Positions 1-7,866 of a stretch of DNA of 64,000 bases are shown here, piece after piece; within the stretch, counting starts at the first letter, position 1; each line of letters begins with the position of its first letter. Made by a program: the position numbers and the translations under genes. The DNA lies in NCBI RefSeq assembly GCF_964036645.1, contig NZ_OZ038525.1, positions 1,473,501-1,537,500 of the forward strand, read 5' to 3'. The notes below the pieces were generated by a model. The model was not told the origin of the DNA. It made no database searches and saw only the letters and a list, made by a program, of their open reading frames with translations. The DNA is from Tenacibaculum sp. 190524A02b. GTDB taxonomy: Bacteria > Bacteroidota > Bacteroidia > Flavobacteriales > Flavobacteriaceae.

Positions 1-78
1 TAACATAGAGGATAGAAGGTATTTCATAATGTGTTTTTAATTTTTTGTTGTTGATATAATAACAACATTAAAAGTACA

Positions 79-414
79 TTATTTTTTATCGTTAAAAATA
101 GATAAGTTAAATTTTTTATCGATTAACCAAATTGGTCCCCAAACAAACAAGGTAAAACTATTGATTATAGTAGTAATAACTACTCTTCGTATGCATAAAC
201 AATATAAGATGTCTTTTAAACTTCTATTTTTACTCACTTCATTTACTCCAAAAAAATGAGCTACGGACTTAGGTTTTATACTCCTAATAACATCTATTCG
301 ATCTTTAATTAAAATATATAGAAAAACTATCACTCCAATACCTATTAGACATTGGAAAATAGTTTCTATATTTTCTAAACTCAAAATATTACTTAAAAAA
401 TTAACAAAAATCAA
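79..414 (-). CDS. small two-helix membrane protein, unknown function
   Basis: A 111-residue protein with two hydrophobic stretches (about residues 14-36 and 77-98) separated by a basic loop, so probably an inner-membrane protein with two helices. I do not recognise a family. Its ATG lies inside the last 14 bases of the mtaB gene on the same strand, which suggests translational coupling and shared transcription with mtaB. Nothing shows a role in tRNA modification. No clear terminator follows it before the window edge. Confidence 0.55.
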   Translation of the reverse strand: MIFVNFLSNILSLENIETIFQCLIGIGVIVFLYILIKDRIDVIRSIKPKSVAHFFGVNEVSKNRSLKDILYCLCIRRVVITTIINSFTLFVWGPIWLIDKKFNLSIFNDKK

Positions 415-1717
415 ACCTTACCAAACCGTCTTCATCAATAGTAGTTAAAGTTACTTGGTGTAATGTGTTTACTAACTCAGGATTCCAAGGTGTTTTTACT
501 TTTAGATAGTTTTCTGTAAATCCGTGAATGTAACCTTCTTTATTCTCTCCTTCAAATAATACTGTTAAAGTATTTCCTAATTGACTTTCATAAAAAGCTC
601 TTCTTTTCTTAACTGATAAGCCTCTTAGCATTTTGCTTCGTTTTGCTCGTACGTTTTTAGGAACTACTCCATCCATCTCTACCGCTTCAGTATTTGCTCT
701 TTCTGAATAGGTAAATACATGTAGGTAAGAAATATTTAATTCACTTAAGTAGTTATAAGTTTCTAAAAACAACTCATCTGTTTCACCTGGAAACCCTACG
801 ATTACATCTACTCCAATACAGGCATTAGGCATTACCTGCTTAATTTTTGTTACTCGATCTGTATAAACTCTACGCAAGTAACGTCTTTTCATTCTTTTTA
901 ATAAGGTATCACTTCCAGATTGTAATGGGATATGAAAATGCGGAACAAAGGTGTTAGATTTTGATACAAAGTCAATGGTTTCGTCCTTTAATAAATTAGG
1001 CTCTATAGATGAAATTCGTAATCGGTGAATTCCTTCAACTTTATCTAAAGCCTGAACTAACTCTAAGAATGTATGCTCATGTTTTTTATTTCCAAACTCT
1101 CCTTTTCCATAGTCTCCAATATTAACGCCTGTTAATACAATTTCTTTAATTCCTTTTTCTGCAATTTCTTTCGCATTTTTTAAAACATTTTCTAAAGTAT
1201 CACTTCTAGAAATTCCTCTAGCTAAAGGAATGGTACAGTAGGTACATTTATAATCGCAACCATCTTGTACTTTTAAAAAAGCTCTTGTTCTGTCTCCTAT
1301 TGAATAGGAACCTACATAAAAATCAGCTTCTTCAATTTCACAAGAGTGTACTTCTCCTATTTCATTTTTTGTTAAATCGTTAATATAACTGGTAACATTG
1401 AACTTTTCTGTAGCTCCTAATACTAAATCTACCCCATCAACATTCGCTAATTCTTCAGGTTTTAACTGTGCATAACAACCCACTCCAATCACAAATGCTT
1501 CTTCATTTTGTTTTAAAGCCGATTTTACAATGGTTTTAAAACGTTTATCTGCATTTTCTGTTACGGAACACGTGTTTATTACATACACATCTGCTTTTTC
1601 TTCAAATTCAACACGTTCAAAACCTTCATTTACAAAGTTTCTGGCAATGGTTGATGTTTCTGAGAAATTTAATTTACATCCTAAGGTGTAAAAAGCTACT
1701 TTTTTATCTGCAATCAT
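401..1717 (-). CDS. mtaB: tRNA threonylcarbamoyladenosine methylthiotransferase MtaB
   Basis: A radical-SAM methylthiotransferase of 438 residues, the normal length for MtaB, which adds a methylthio group to t6A at position 37 of ANN-decoding tRNAs. The N-terminal UPF0004 domain has the three cluster cysteines C14 (TLGCKLN), C50 (INTCSVTE) and C81 (GVGCYAQ). The radical-SAM domain has C154, C158 and C161 (CDYKCTYCTIPLARG), and a TRAM-like tail follows. The TLGCKLNFSE signature favours MtaB over MiaB or RimO. A -7 promoter box lies about 160 bases upstream on the same strand, giving a long leader. A small membrane protein gene overlaps its 3' end. Confidence 0.93.
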   Translation of the reverse strand: MIADKKVAFYTLGCKLNFSETSTIARNFVNEGFERVEFEEKADVYVINTCSVTENADKRFKTIVKSALKQNEEAFVIGVGCYAQLKPEELANVDGVDLVLGATEKFNVTSYINDLTKNEIGEVHSCEIEEADFYVGSYSIGDRTRAFLKVQDGCDYKCTYCTIPLARGISRSDTLENVLKNAKEIAEKGIKEIVLTGVNIGDYGKGEFGNKKHEHTFLELVQALDKVEGIHRLRISSIEPNLLKDETIDFVSKSNTFVPHFHIPLQSGSDTLLKRMKRRYLRRVYTDRVTKIKQVMPNACIGVDVIVGFPGETDELFLETYNYLSELNISYLHVFTYSERANTEAVEMDGVVPKNVRAKRSKMLRGLSVKKRRAFYESQLGNTLTVLFEGENKEGYIHGFTENYLKVKTPWNPELVNTLHQVTLTTIDEDGLVRFDFC

Positions 1718-1879
1718 TCTTTCCTAATATCCTTAAATAAAGAAGTGGTTTAAATTTTTTAGTTTCAACCGAAAAAGTTTAAATCACTTCAAAAAAATAA
1801 AAGCTTTTGGATAAGTCTTTATTTTTTTAGAAGTTCGTACCTATTACTGCTTTTCTGTCTACGACAGATTTTAAAAATG

Positions 1880-1887
1880 CAAAAGTA
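1880..1887 (-). promoter_or_regulatory. -7 promoter box upstream of mtaB
   Basis: TACTTTTG read on the minus strand fits the Bacteroidota -7 consensus TAnnTTTG. It points towards mtaB with an untranslated leader of about 150 bases, and lies only 8 bases before the divergent acetyltransferase start. Confidence 0.5.
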
Positions 1888-1895
1888 CTTAATTT

Positions 1896-2396
1896 ATGGT
1901 GATTTTTGAAACGGAAAGATTAATAGTTAGAAAACTCATTTTAGAGGATTTAGATGGTTTTCATGAAATGCAAAGCAATCCTAAAGTTATGCAATATGCA
2001 GATGGTGAGGTTAAGAGTTATTTAGAACACAAATCTGAGCTAATTTCACTTATAGATAAATACACAATTCCTGATAATGATTTTTGGATTTATGCTATTG
2101 TTAGAAAAAGTGATGTTACCTTTGTGGGTACAGTAGCTTTGGTTAAAGATGGTACGGATGATGAAATTGGTTATCGTTTTTTAGAAACGTATTGGGGTAA
2201 TGGTTATGCTACTGAGATTTGTAAAGGATTGATTTCTTATTGTAAATCTATAGGTATGAAAAAATTAATTGGTTATGTGGTAGATAAAAATATAGCTTCT
2301 GCTAAAATATTAGAGCGTTATAACTTTACCCTTGTTAAAAGGTTTGTTAGCGAAGATATTGGTTTACCTGAATCTAAGTACGAGCTTATATTATGA
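1896..2396 (+). CDS. GNAT family N-acetyltransferase
   Basis: A 166-residue single-domain GNAT protein of the RimJ/RimL-like group. It opens with the typical FETERLIVRKLILEDL strand and has the acetyl-CoA loop region around GYRFLETYWGNGYATE (about residues 92-107), followed by the DKNIASAKILERYNF motif near the C-terminus. Such enzymes move an acetyl group from acetyl-CoA to an amine, often a protein N-terminus, but the substrate cannot be read from sequence. Its last four bases overlap the next gene (ATGA), so the two are probably co-translated. Confidence 0.85.
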   Translation: MVIFETERLIVRKLILEDLDGFHEMQSNPKVMQYADGEVKSYLEHKSELISLIDKYTIPDNDFWIYAIVRKSDVTFVGTVALVKDGTDDEIGYRFLETYWGNGYATEICKGLISYCKSIGMKKLIGYVVDKNIASAKILERYNFTLVKRFVSEDIGLPESKYELIL

Positions 2397-2710
2397 TTGA
2401 AAGTACGTTAACTCCGCCTTATTATGCGGTAATATTTTCTTCCTTATTATCTGACAATACAGAAGGCTACAGTGAAATGGCTGACAGAATGGAACTATTA
2501 GCTAAAAAACAACCAGGCTACTTAGGAATTGAGTATGCTAGAAGCGAAATAGGTATTACAGTATCTTACTGGGAAAGCTTGGAAGCTATCACTGCTTGGA
2601 AAAACAATATAGAACATACAGAGGCTAGACAAATGGGAAGAGAAAAGTGGTACCAACAATACCAATTACGCATTTGTAAAGTGGAACGTGAATACGGATT
2701 TAAAAAATAA
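2393..2710 (+). CDS. antibiotic biosynthesis monooxygenase (ABM) domain protein
   Basis: A 105-residue protein with the pattern of the ABM ferredoxin-like fold: an N-terminal YAVIFSSLL strand, the helix region MADRMELLAKKQPGYLGIEY, then VSYWESLEAITAWKNNIEH. Members include haem-degrading and quinol monooxygenases, but many are uncharacterised, so only the fold is called. It starts in a four-base overlap with the acetyltransferase stop codon and sits 7 bases before the DUF4442 gene, consistent with one operon of small metabolic proteins. Confidence 0.8.
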   Translation: MIESTLTPPYYAVIFSSLLSDNTEGYSEMADRMELLAKKQPGYLGIEYARSEIGITVSYWESLEAITAWKNNIEHTEARQMGREKWYQQYQLRICKVEREYGFKK

Positions 2711-2717
2711 AGATTAA

Positions 2718-3230
2718 ATGTACGCTGCTATTAGTACTATTTTAAAAAAGTTTTTAAAACCTGCTACTATTTTTAGATATGGTTTTAATATTTCTCCTAT
2801 GTATAGAAGGTCTACTGGACGTTTAACCTATGTTTCAGAAGATTTATATCATGTGAAGGTAAAAATTCCTATTAGTTTTAAAAATAAAAACTATGTGGGG
2901 TCTATTTTTGGGGGAAGTTTGTTTTCTGCTACTGATCCCGTGTTTATGATTCAGTTGATGCAAATTTTAGGAAATGATTATGTAGTATGGGATAAAGATG
3001 CTTCTATTAAATTTAAGCGCCCCGCGAAAGCTAGTGGTTATGTAGATTTTATTTTTACCCATGAGGAGATTGAAGACATTAAAAATAAAGTGGCCTCCGA
3101 AAAAGAGTATGATTTAGTTAAGCATATACAAATTACGAATCAAGATGCTTCAATTACCTTTGCTGAAGTATCAAAAACTATTTACATTGCAGATAAAACC
3201 TATTATAAGAATAAGCGCGCAAAAAAATAA
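2718..3230 (+). CDS. DUF4442 domain protein (hotdog fold)
   Basis: A 170-residue protein resembling DUF4442 proteins, which adopt a thioesterase-like hotdog fold. The region IFGGSLFSATDPVFMIQLMQ (about residues 62-81) matches the central helix region where related PaaI-type thioesterases hold the acyl-CoA. The catalytic residues are not obvious, so enzyme activity is uncertain. It follows the ABM protein closely and its 3' end overlaps the start of the next gene in another frame. Confidence 0.75.
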   Translation: MYAAISTILKKFLKPATIFRYGFNISPMYRRSTGRLTYVSEDLYHVKVKIPISFKNKNYVGSIFGGSLFSATDPVFMIQLMQILGNDYVVWDKDASIKFKRPAKASGYVDFIFTHEEIEDIKNKVASEKEYDLVKHIQITNQDASITFAEVSKTIYIADKTYYKNKRAKK

Positions 3231-4836
3231 ATCGTTATTACTTCTTGTTCTCGCTAGTTTATGTATTATTTCTTGCTCAAAAAGAAGCAAACGCTTTTCT
3301 GACAATCAAGTTTTTAGATATAACGAGCATTCTAATATTACTTCTTTAGATCCGGCTTTTGCGAAAGATCAACGTAATATCTGGGCAATTAATCAGTTGT
3401 ATAATGGTTTGGTTCAGTTGGATGATAGTTTACACGTTCAACCTGATATTGCTAAGCATTGGTCTATTTCTGAAGATGGTAAAACCTATCGTTTTTTACT
3501 TAGAAATGATGTGTTTTTTCATAAACATGAATTATTTGGTTCTCAAAAAACTAGAAAGGTTATTGCCAGTGATTTTGTGTATTCTTTTCATCGTTTATTA
3601 GACAAAAATGTGGCTTCTCCAGGTGGATGGGTTTTACAAAATGTGGCTAATTATACTGCTGAAAATGATTCTACTTTTGTGATTAATTTAAAGCAAGCCT
3701 TCCCTCCTTTTTTAGGTTTGCTCTCTATGAAATATTGTTCTGTTGTGCCTAAGGAAGCTGTTGATTATTTTAAATCTACTTTTAGAGCTAATCCTATTGG
3801 TACGGGGCCTTTTTATTTTAAGTTATGGGTTGAAAATACCAAATTGGTTTTACGTAAAAACATTCATTATTTTGAAAAAGATAGTAGTGGAACTTCTTTA
3901 CCTTACTTAGAGGCTGTAGCAGTTACTTTTTTACCCGATAAACAGAGTGAGTTTTTACAGTTTATTCAAGGGAATATTGATTTTATGAAAAGTTTGGATG
4001 CTTCTTACAAGGATGATATTTTAAATACTGATGGAACGTTAAAGGATAAGTATGCGAATAGAATTCAAATGCAAACTGGTGCGTATTTAAATACTGAATA
4101 TTTGGGTATTTATTTAGAAGGTGAAACTGAAACTCCTACCCTATCAAAATTAATTAGACAGGCTATTAATTACGGTTTTGATAGAGAGAAAATGATTACT
4201 TTTTTACGTAATGGTATTGGTACGCCTGCTATTCATGGTTTTATTCCTAAAGGGCTTCCTTCTTTTAATTATCAGAAAGGATATACGTATCAACCTGAAA
4301 AAGCGAAGGCTTTGGTTGAAGCATATAAAAAAACAACGGGTAAAACTTCCGTTACTATTCGTATTACCACCAATAGTAATTATTTGGATTTATGTGAGTT
4401 TATTCAGCGTGAACTTCAAAAGATTGGTTTAGATACTAAAGTAGATGTTATTCCGCCTTCTGCTCTTAGACAAGGTAAAGCTAGCGGTAAACTTCCTATT
4501 TTTAGAGCTAGTTGGATTGCGGATTATCCGGATGCTGAAAATTATCTGTCGTTATTTTATAGTAAAAATTTTACGCCTAATGGCCCTAACTACACACATT
4601 TTAAAAATAGTTTGTTTGATAGTTTGTATGAACAGTCTATTAAAGAGGTGGATTTGGTTAAAAGGCAACTACTGTATCAACAAATGGATCGTATTATTAT
4701 TGATGAAGCACCTGTTGTTCCTTTGTATTATGATGAAGTAATTCGTTTTTCTCAAAAAAATGTTCATGGTTTGGGTATTAATCCTATTGATTTATTGCAT
4801 TTAAAGCGTGTTAAAAAAGTGGCAGTTGGCAATTAG
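3187..4836 (+). CDS. peptide/solute ABC transporter substrate-binding lipoprotein (SBP_bac_5)
   Basis: An extracellular solute-binding protein of family 5 (OppA/DppA-like), about 549 residues. Supporting segments are ITSLDPAFAKDQRNIWAINQ, GKTYRFLLRNDVFFH and PIGTGPFYFKLW, all typical of this family. The start is unusual: an ATG at 3145 would put about 30 residues before the signal helix, whereas the TTG at 3187 gives a normal lipoprotein signal with lipobox IISC and the lipidated Cys at residue 30. Either way the gene overlaps the end of the DUF4442 gene. No permease or ATPase genes are adjacent, so the partner transporter is elsewhere or the protein works alone. Confidence 0.88.
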   Translation: MQIKPIIRISAQKNKSLLLLVLASLCIISCSKRSKRFSDNQVFRYNEHSNITSLDPAFAKDQRNIWAINQLYNGLVQLDDSLHVQPDIAKHWSISEDGKTYRFLLRNDVFFHKHELFGSQKTRKVIASDFVYSFHRLLDKNVASPGGWVLQNVANYTAENDSTFVINLKQAFPPFLGLLSMKYCSVVPKEAVDYFKSTFRANPIGTGPFYFKLWVENTKLVLRKNIHYFEKDSSGTSLPYLEAVAVTFLPDKQSEFLQFIQGNIDFMKSLDASYKDDILNTDGTLKDKYANRIQMQTGAYLNTEYLGIYLEGETETPTLSKLIRQAINYGFDREKMITFLRNGIGTPAIHGFIPKGLPSFNYQKGYTYQPEKAKALVEAYKKTTGKTSVTIRITTNSNYLDLCEFIQRELQKIGLDTKVDVIPPSALRQGKASGKLPIFRASWIADYPDAENYLSLFYSKNFTPNGPNYTHFKNSLFDSLYEQSIKEVDLVKRQLLYQQMDRIIIDEAPVVPLYYDEVIRFSQKNVHGLGINPIDLLHLKRVKKVAVGN

Positions 4837-5080
4837 TTTTTGGCTGTTAGCTATTAGCTGGTTTGAGGTACGGGGTTCGAGGTGGAAGTAATTAGCTATT
4901 GACTGTTAGCCTTCGGCTGTTGGCTATTTCTAATTTTTAATGTTTAGTTTTTAGTTCTTAGTTTCACTCTGAACTTGATTAGCTTTTAGCATGTTAGCTC
5001 TTAGCTGGTTTGAGGTACGGGATAGTTGAATTAGGAATTACGAATTGTTCTATTTAAAAATCTTAACTACTTCTACTACT

Positions 5081-5110
5081 TAACTTCTATTAACTTCTAT
5101 TAACTTCTAT
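5081..5110. repeat. three perfect tandem copies of TAACTTCTAT
   Basis: Three uninterrupted copies of a 10-bp unit inside a gene-free stretch, flanked by related TTCTAC-type sequence. A likely slippage product without visible coding meaning. Confidence 0.85.
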
Positions 5111-5239
5111 TTCTACAACTCTTCTTTCTAAACTTTATACTCTTATACCTTAAATATTTCCTTTAAGAACTAAAAACAAGACACTTACAACTTTTTATTT
5201 CTTTTTAGTTATTGATTTATAGAACTTTGATAGAGATGT

Positions 5240-5265
5240 AATAATTACTAGCGCTATTAATTATT
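5240..5265. promoter_or_regulatory. 26-bp near-perfect palindrome upstream of an orphan gene
   Basis: Twelve of thirteen base pairs match around a central TAGCGCTA. It lies 68 bases before the gene at 5333 and could be an operator for a dimeric regulator or a hairpin in the leader. No known regulator site is recognised. Confidence 0.45.
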
Positions 5266-5332
5266 TTCTTATCAAGGCGAAAATCCGAAAAGCCTTTATT
5301 TAAGAGAGTAGGAAAACAAAAACTTAACTATT

Positions 5333-5698
5333 ATGGGATTTTATGGTAAAGAACCAGTTAATGCTGATCAATGTACTGTTGTTTATGTATGGACAGGATT
5401 GGGTACTCCTGGTTTTTTTAGTGTTTACGTTGAAGGAGATGCTCCGAATTACTCGTATGGATTTGACTTAGTAAGAGACCCACATTTTGTTGGTGGCTTA
5501 AAAGTTGATGTTATGGGATGGACTGGACCTTTAGGGCCAGGGAAATCTCCTTATAAAGTTCATGGGACTTTTCAAGGGGCTTTTTCTAATGAAATTATTA
5601 TTTCTGGATCTAACGGGAATTTTACAGTTCCTGTGAAAGAAATTCCTCACGATGAAGTGGAGAATTATATTAAATCTAAACAGTTAGAAACTGTATAA
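5333..5698 (+). CDS. orphan hypothetical protein, 121 residues
   Basis: A 121-residue protein of no family I recognise. It is rich in glycine, proline and aromatic residues in its first two thirds (WTGLGTPGFFSVYVEGDAP, GWTGPLGPGKSPYKVHGTF), which suggests a compact beta-rich fold, and ends in a charged, probably helical tail (VKEIPHDEVENYIKSKQLE). There is no signal peptide or membrane segment, so it should be cytosolic. It stands alone in repeat-rich, gene-poor DNA, with a 26-bp palindrome upstream and several hairpins downstream. Coding use looks normal for the genome, so it is probably real. Confidence 0.6.
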   Translation: MGFYGKEPVNADQCTVVYVWTGLGTPGFFSVYVEGDAPNYSYGFDLVRDPHFVGGLKVDVMGWTGPLGPGKSPYKVHGTFQGAFSNEIIISGSNGNFTVPVKEIPHDEVENYIKSKQLETV

Positions 5699-6153
5699 TA
5701 CTAATTAAACGTTAAAATGACGCATATAAATTCTTTCTTTTTAGTTTGTTTGTCGTTTAAAAAGACAACCGTAACTATGGCTATGCTTGCTTTTTTAGCC
5801 TAAAACAATTCTAAAAATAATTCAATTTATTTATACGACATTCTAAAATTCAATTGGTATAAAACGTAAGTTATTACGTTAGTAGGCTATCAGGAAGTCA
5901 TCAACAATACTAATCATATTGTTGATGATTTCTCGTTTTATATTGTTTTGGTTAGCTTTGAGCCATTGGCTTTTGGCGGTTAGCTGTTGGCTTTTTCTAA
6001 TTTTTAATGTTTAGTGCTTAGTTTTTAGTTCACTCTCTGAACTCATAAATCATAACTTTTCGCTGTTGGCTGGTTGTATATGAAAAGATTGCTTCGATGC
6101 CTCGCAATTACGGCTTTTATTAGTTTTTAGTCTGATGACACAGCTATTAAAAT
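5699..6153. other. gene-free stretch rich in hairpins and dispersed repeats
   Basis: No gene is supported. It contains several potential hairpins: 5750-5768 (TTGTC/GACAA), 5863-5880 (AACGTAA, GTTA loop, TTACGTT) and the long one at 5894-5932. Repeat units shared with 4.9 kb (5985-6043) and 7.1 kb (6076-6131) follow. Either ordinary intergenic repeats or a structured transcript end after the gene at 5333. Confidence 0.5.
5894..5932. terminator. long hairpin, possible terminator
   Basis: A 15-bp stem (GAAGTCATCAACAAT pairing with ATTGTTGATGATTTC, one G-T wobble) with a 9-base loop. Only a weak T run follows (TCGTTTTA), so it may be a structured RNA or a repeat hairpin instead. Confidence 0.4.
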
Positions 6154-6184
6154 AAAACTCGAAGTTTTAATGACTCCGAGTTTT
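6154..6184. terminator. bidirectional hairpin terminator
   Basis: AAAACTCG (6154-6161) pairs with CGAGTTTT (6177-6184), with further Ts on the right side. It lies directly behind the minus-strand broken gene ending at 6202. Confidence 0.6.
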
Positions 6185-6201
6185 GTTTTTAGTAAATTGA
6201 T

Positions 6202-6627
6202 TTAAGATTTTCTACGGATTCCTATGGCTTCTAAGAGTTGTGGGTTTTCTGTTAAAGCATCATTTGCCATGGCATAGAAAGCTTGCATCCAGTCTGCCAT
6301 TTTTTCTAGTGCAGCATTTTTTAATTTAGTTGCGTCTTGACTTTCTGCTTTTGCTCTACGACGGTGTGCTGCATATAATTGCATGAGTTGGTCTTTCTTT
6401 TCTTGAAAGTTTACAGATGCTTCTAAGGTTTCTATGTCTTCTTGTTGTTTTGCATCCCATATTTGTTTGGTTTAACTGTAAAGGTTTATACCTTCTTCTA
6501 TTTTAGCTGCATCAAAGCCGTATTTGGCTATTTGTTGTGCTATTTCTTGTTGTTCTTGTGCATTTTGTAGTGCTATTCTCCACTTTTCTAATAATGCTGT
6601 TTCTGATTTCACAGGTCTTTTCGCCAT
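6202..6627 (-). pseudogene. hypothetical protein gene interrupted by an in-frame TAA
   Basis: Read from the ATG at 6627 the frame gives 51 residues (starting MAKRPVKSETALLEKWRIAL), then a TAA codon at 6472-6474, then continues in the same frame for 89 more residues to the stop at 6202. Both halves look coding: charged, glutamine-rich, helical sequence, and the second half runs from an aspartate/glutamate-rich helix into QLMQLYAAHRRRAKAES. No frameshift is needed, only one changed codon. So this is a roughly 140-residue helical cytosolic protein with a nonsense mutation, or a gene whose downstream ATG at 6384 now makes a 60-residue protein. I do not know its function. A 53-codon repeat frame lies 70 bases upstream on the same strand. 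Confidence 0.7.
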
Positions 6628-6697
6628 GATTATTATGATTTTAATTATTAATTCTTCTTCTGTTTATAAAATAACTGGTATTGCTAGTTTCTTTTCT

Positions 6698-6859
6698 CTA
6701 CTTCCCTCCTCTTTTTACTTTGCTTATTATACTTTTTACGTTATTTAATGTCTTTATTGTATTATCTAATGTCCTTTTTGTACTGCTTAGATTCTTTTTA
6801 GCATTGCTTAACGTCCTTTTGCCATTGCTTAACGTCCTTTTTGCGTTGCTTACCGCCAT
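6698..6859 (-). CDS. possible 53-residue basic protein made of a 7-residue (21-bp) tandem repeat
   Basis: From the ATG at 6859 the frame runs 53 codons to TAG at 6698. It is built of about six and a half copies of a degenerate 21-bp unit, seen in protein as KRTLSNG, KRTLSNA, KKNLSST, KRTLDNT, IKTLNNV. The product would be strongly basic (many Lys/Arg) and could form an amphipathic helix with heptad-like spacing. The period of 21 keeps the frame open and substitutions keep the Leu and Lys/Arg positions, which favours coding, but a non-coding minisatellite is possible. It precedes the broken gene on the same strand by 70 bases. Confidence 0.4.
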   Translation of the reverse strand: MAVSNAKRTLSNGKRTLSNAKKNLSSTKRTLDNTIKTLNNVKSIISKVKRGGK

Positions 6860-7215
6860 TTTACTGGCTAGACTGTTAAATTTGTTATGTATTTGGTGAA
6901 TTGTTTATAGCAATTCTTTTTCTTACTCTGTAAACTTACTTTTTCCTTTGTTGATTTACAAATTTTTAGCTTCTTTTTAACAATTGTTTTGAGTTGTTGG
7001 CTGTGAGCCGGTTTGAGGTATGGGGTTCGGGGTTAAAGGCTATTAGCTCTTAGCCTTTAGCTTTGAGCTTTGGGCCATTGGCTAACTGTATGTGAAAAGG
7101 TTGCTTCGAATCCTAGCAATTACCGTATTTTATTAATTTTTAGTTTATTTTGGCTCTTAGAAATTGGCTATTCAATTAGTTAATTTTTAGTTTTTAACTC
7201 TTTACTATAGTTTAA
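6860..7215. repeat. gene-free stretch with dispersed repeats
   Basis: No gene is supported. It carries a third copy of GGTTTGAGGTATGGGGTTCG (from about 7010) and a second copy, at 7087-7144, of a roughly 57-bp unit also found at 6076-6131 (core GAAAAGRTTGCTTCG, then CCT-GCAATTAC). Many TTAGCTTTGAGC-like units lie between them. Confidence 0.6.
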
Positions 7216-7341
7216 AACTCCTATTCATTAGAAAAAATACTTCTATCAATAAAAAGTTTCAAGGTTACTGATGAAACAGAAGATTATGAAATTAATCTTT
7301 TTTTCGACAAAATTGGAGAAGAAATAACTGATCCTACCCTT

Positions 7342-7683
7342 TTGAAAGAGTCACAAAAAGAGCAACTAATAAATGGGCTTTTTGATTTTTTAAAAGTACA
7401 AAGTCCTGAAATGGAGGTTAACTTTTCTTTTATTCATTTAATTGAAAGTATTGATAACCCTGAGTTTAATATTTATGATGAAATGTTGTTAAAGTTCAAT
7501 TCTGAAAATGGAACAATTACTTCAGTTCATTTACTGAACAGATATATAAACTCTTTAGAAAAGGGAAATAATCGGGAGAAGTGTTTAAAATTACTAAAGT
7601 CTATATCTAACAACACCAATTATAACGAATATGTAAGAGAAGATGCTTTTGATTGTTATGAATACCAAATGAAAAGCTACTAA
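7342..7683 (+). CDS. hypothetical protein, probably 5'-truncated
   Basis: An acidic, helical, cytosolic-looking protein without a recognised domain. The first usable start is a TTG at 7342 (113 residues), but the same frame stays open and looks coding back to a stop at 7213-7215 (about 42 extra codons including a VTDETEDYEINLFFD segment) with no ATG, GTG or TTG. The gene has therefore probably lost its start region, perhaps when the repeats next to it were rearranged. Its size and repeated short helices recall small immunity-type proteins, but this is only an impression. There is no linked toxin gene. Confidence 0.45.
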   Translation: MKESQKEQLINGLFDFLKVQSPEMEVNFSFIHLIESIDNPEFNIYDEMLLKFNSENGTITSVHLLNRYINSLEKGNNREKCLKLLKSISNNTNYNEYVREDAFDCYEYQMKSY

Positions 7684-7866
7684 TACTTTTTAAAGGTTTC
7701 TACTTCACGTAAACTAAACTGTTCTCGATAATTTTTTTACTACGTTAACACTTCATAAAAAACACTCGAACTGACATGTTCAAAAAACTTATTCGTAAAC
7801 CTATTTTTGTTAATGAAATAATTAACTGTTTATATGAATAGTTATTTAGTTCTACTTCTTAAAAAA

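Larger units (their letters stand above)
4837..5332. repeat. gene-free stretch with dispersed degenerate repeats
   Basis: No gene is supported here. It holds short degenerate units such as TTAGCTG/TTGGCTG, two copies of GGTTTGAGGTACGGG (about 4860 and 5007), and a unit at about 4918-4975 whose second copy is at about 5985-6043. A perfect triple tandem of TAACTTCTAT lies at 5081-5110. The same families recur between 5.9 and 7.15 kb, so this is a repeat-rich intergenic region of the kind seen in Flavobacteriaceae. Confidence 0.65.

Noticed and set aside
6524..6899. Plus-strand frames rich in Leu, Phe and Val
   Set aside because: They are the reverse of the broken gene and of the 21-bp repeat frame on the minus strand, with hydrophobic low-complexity content only from A/T bias.
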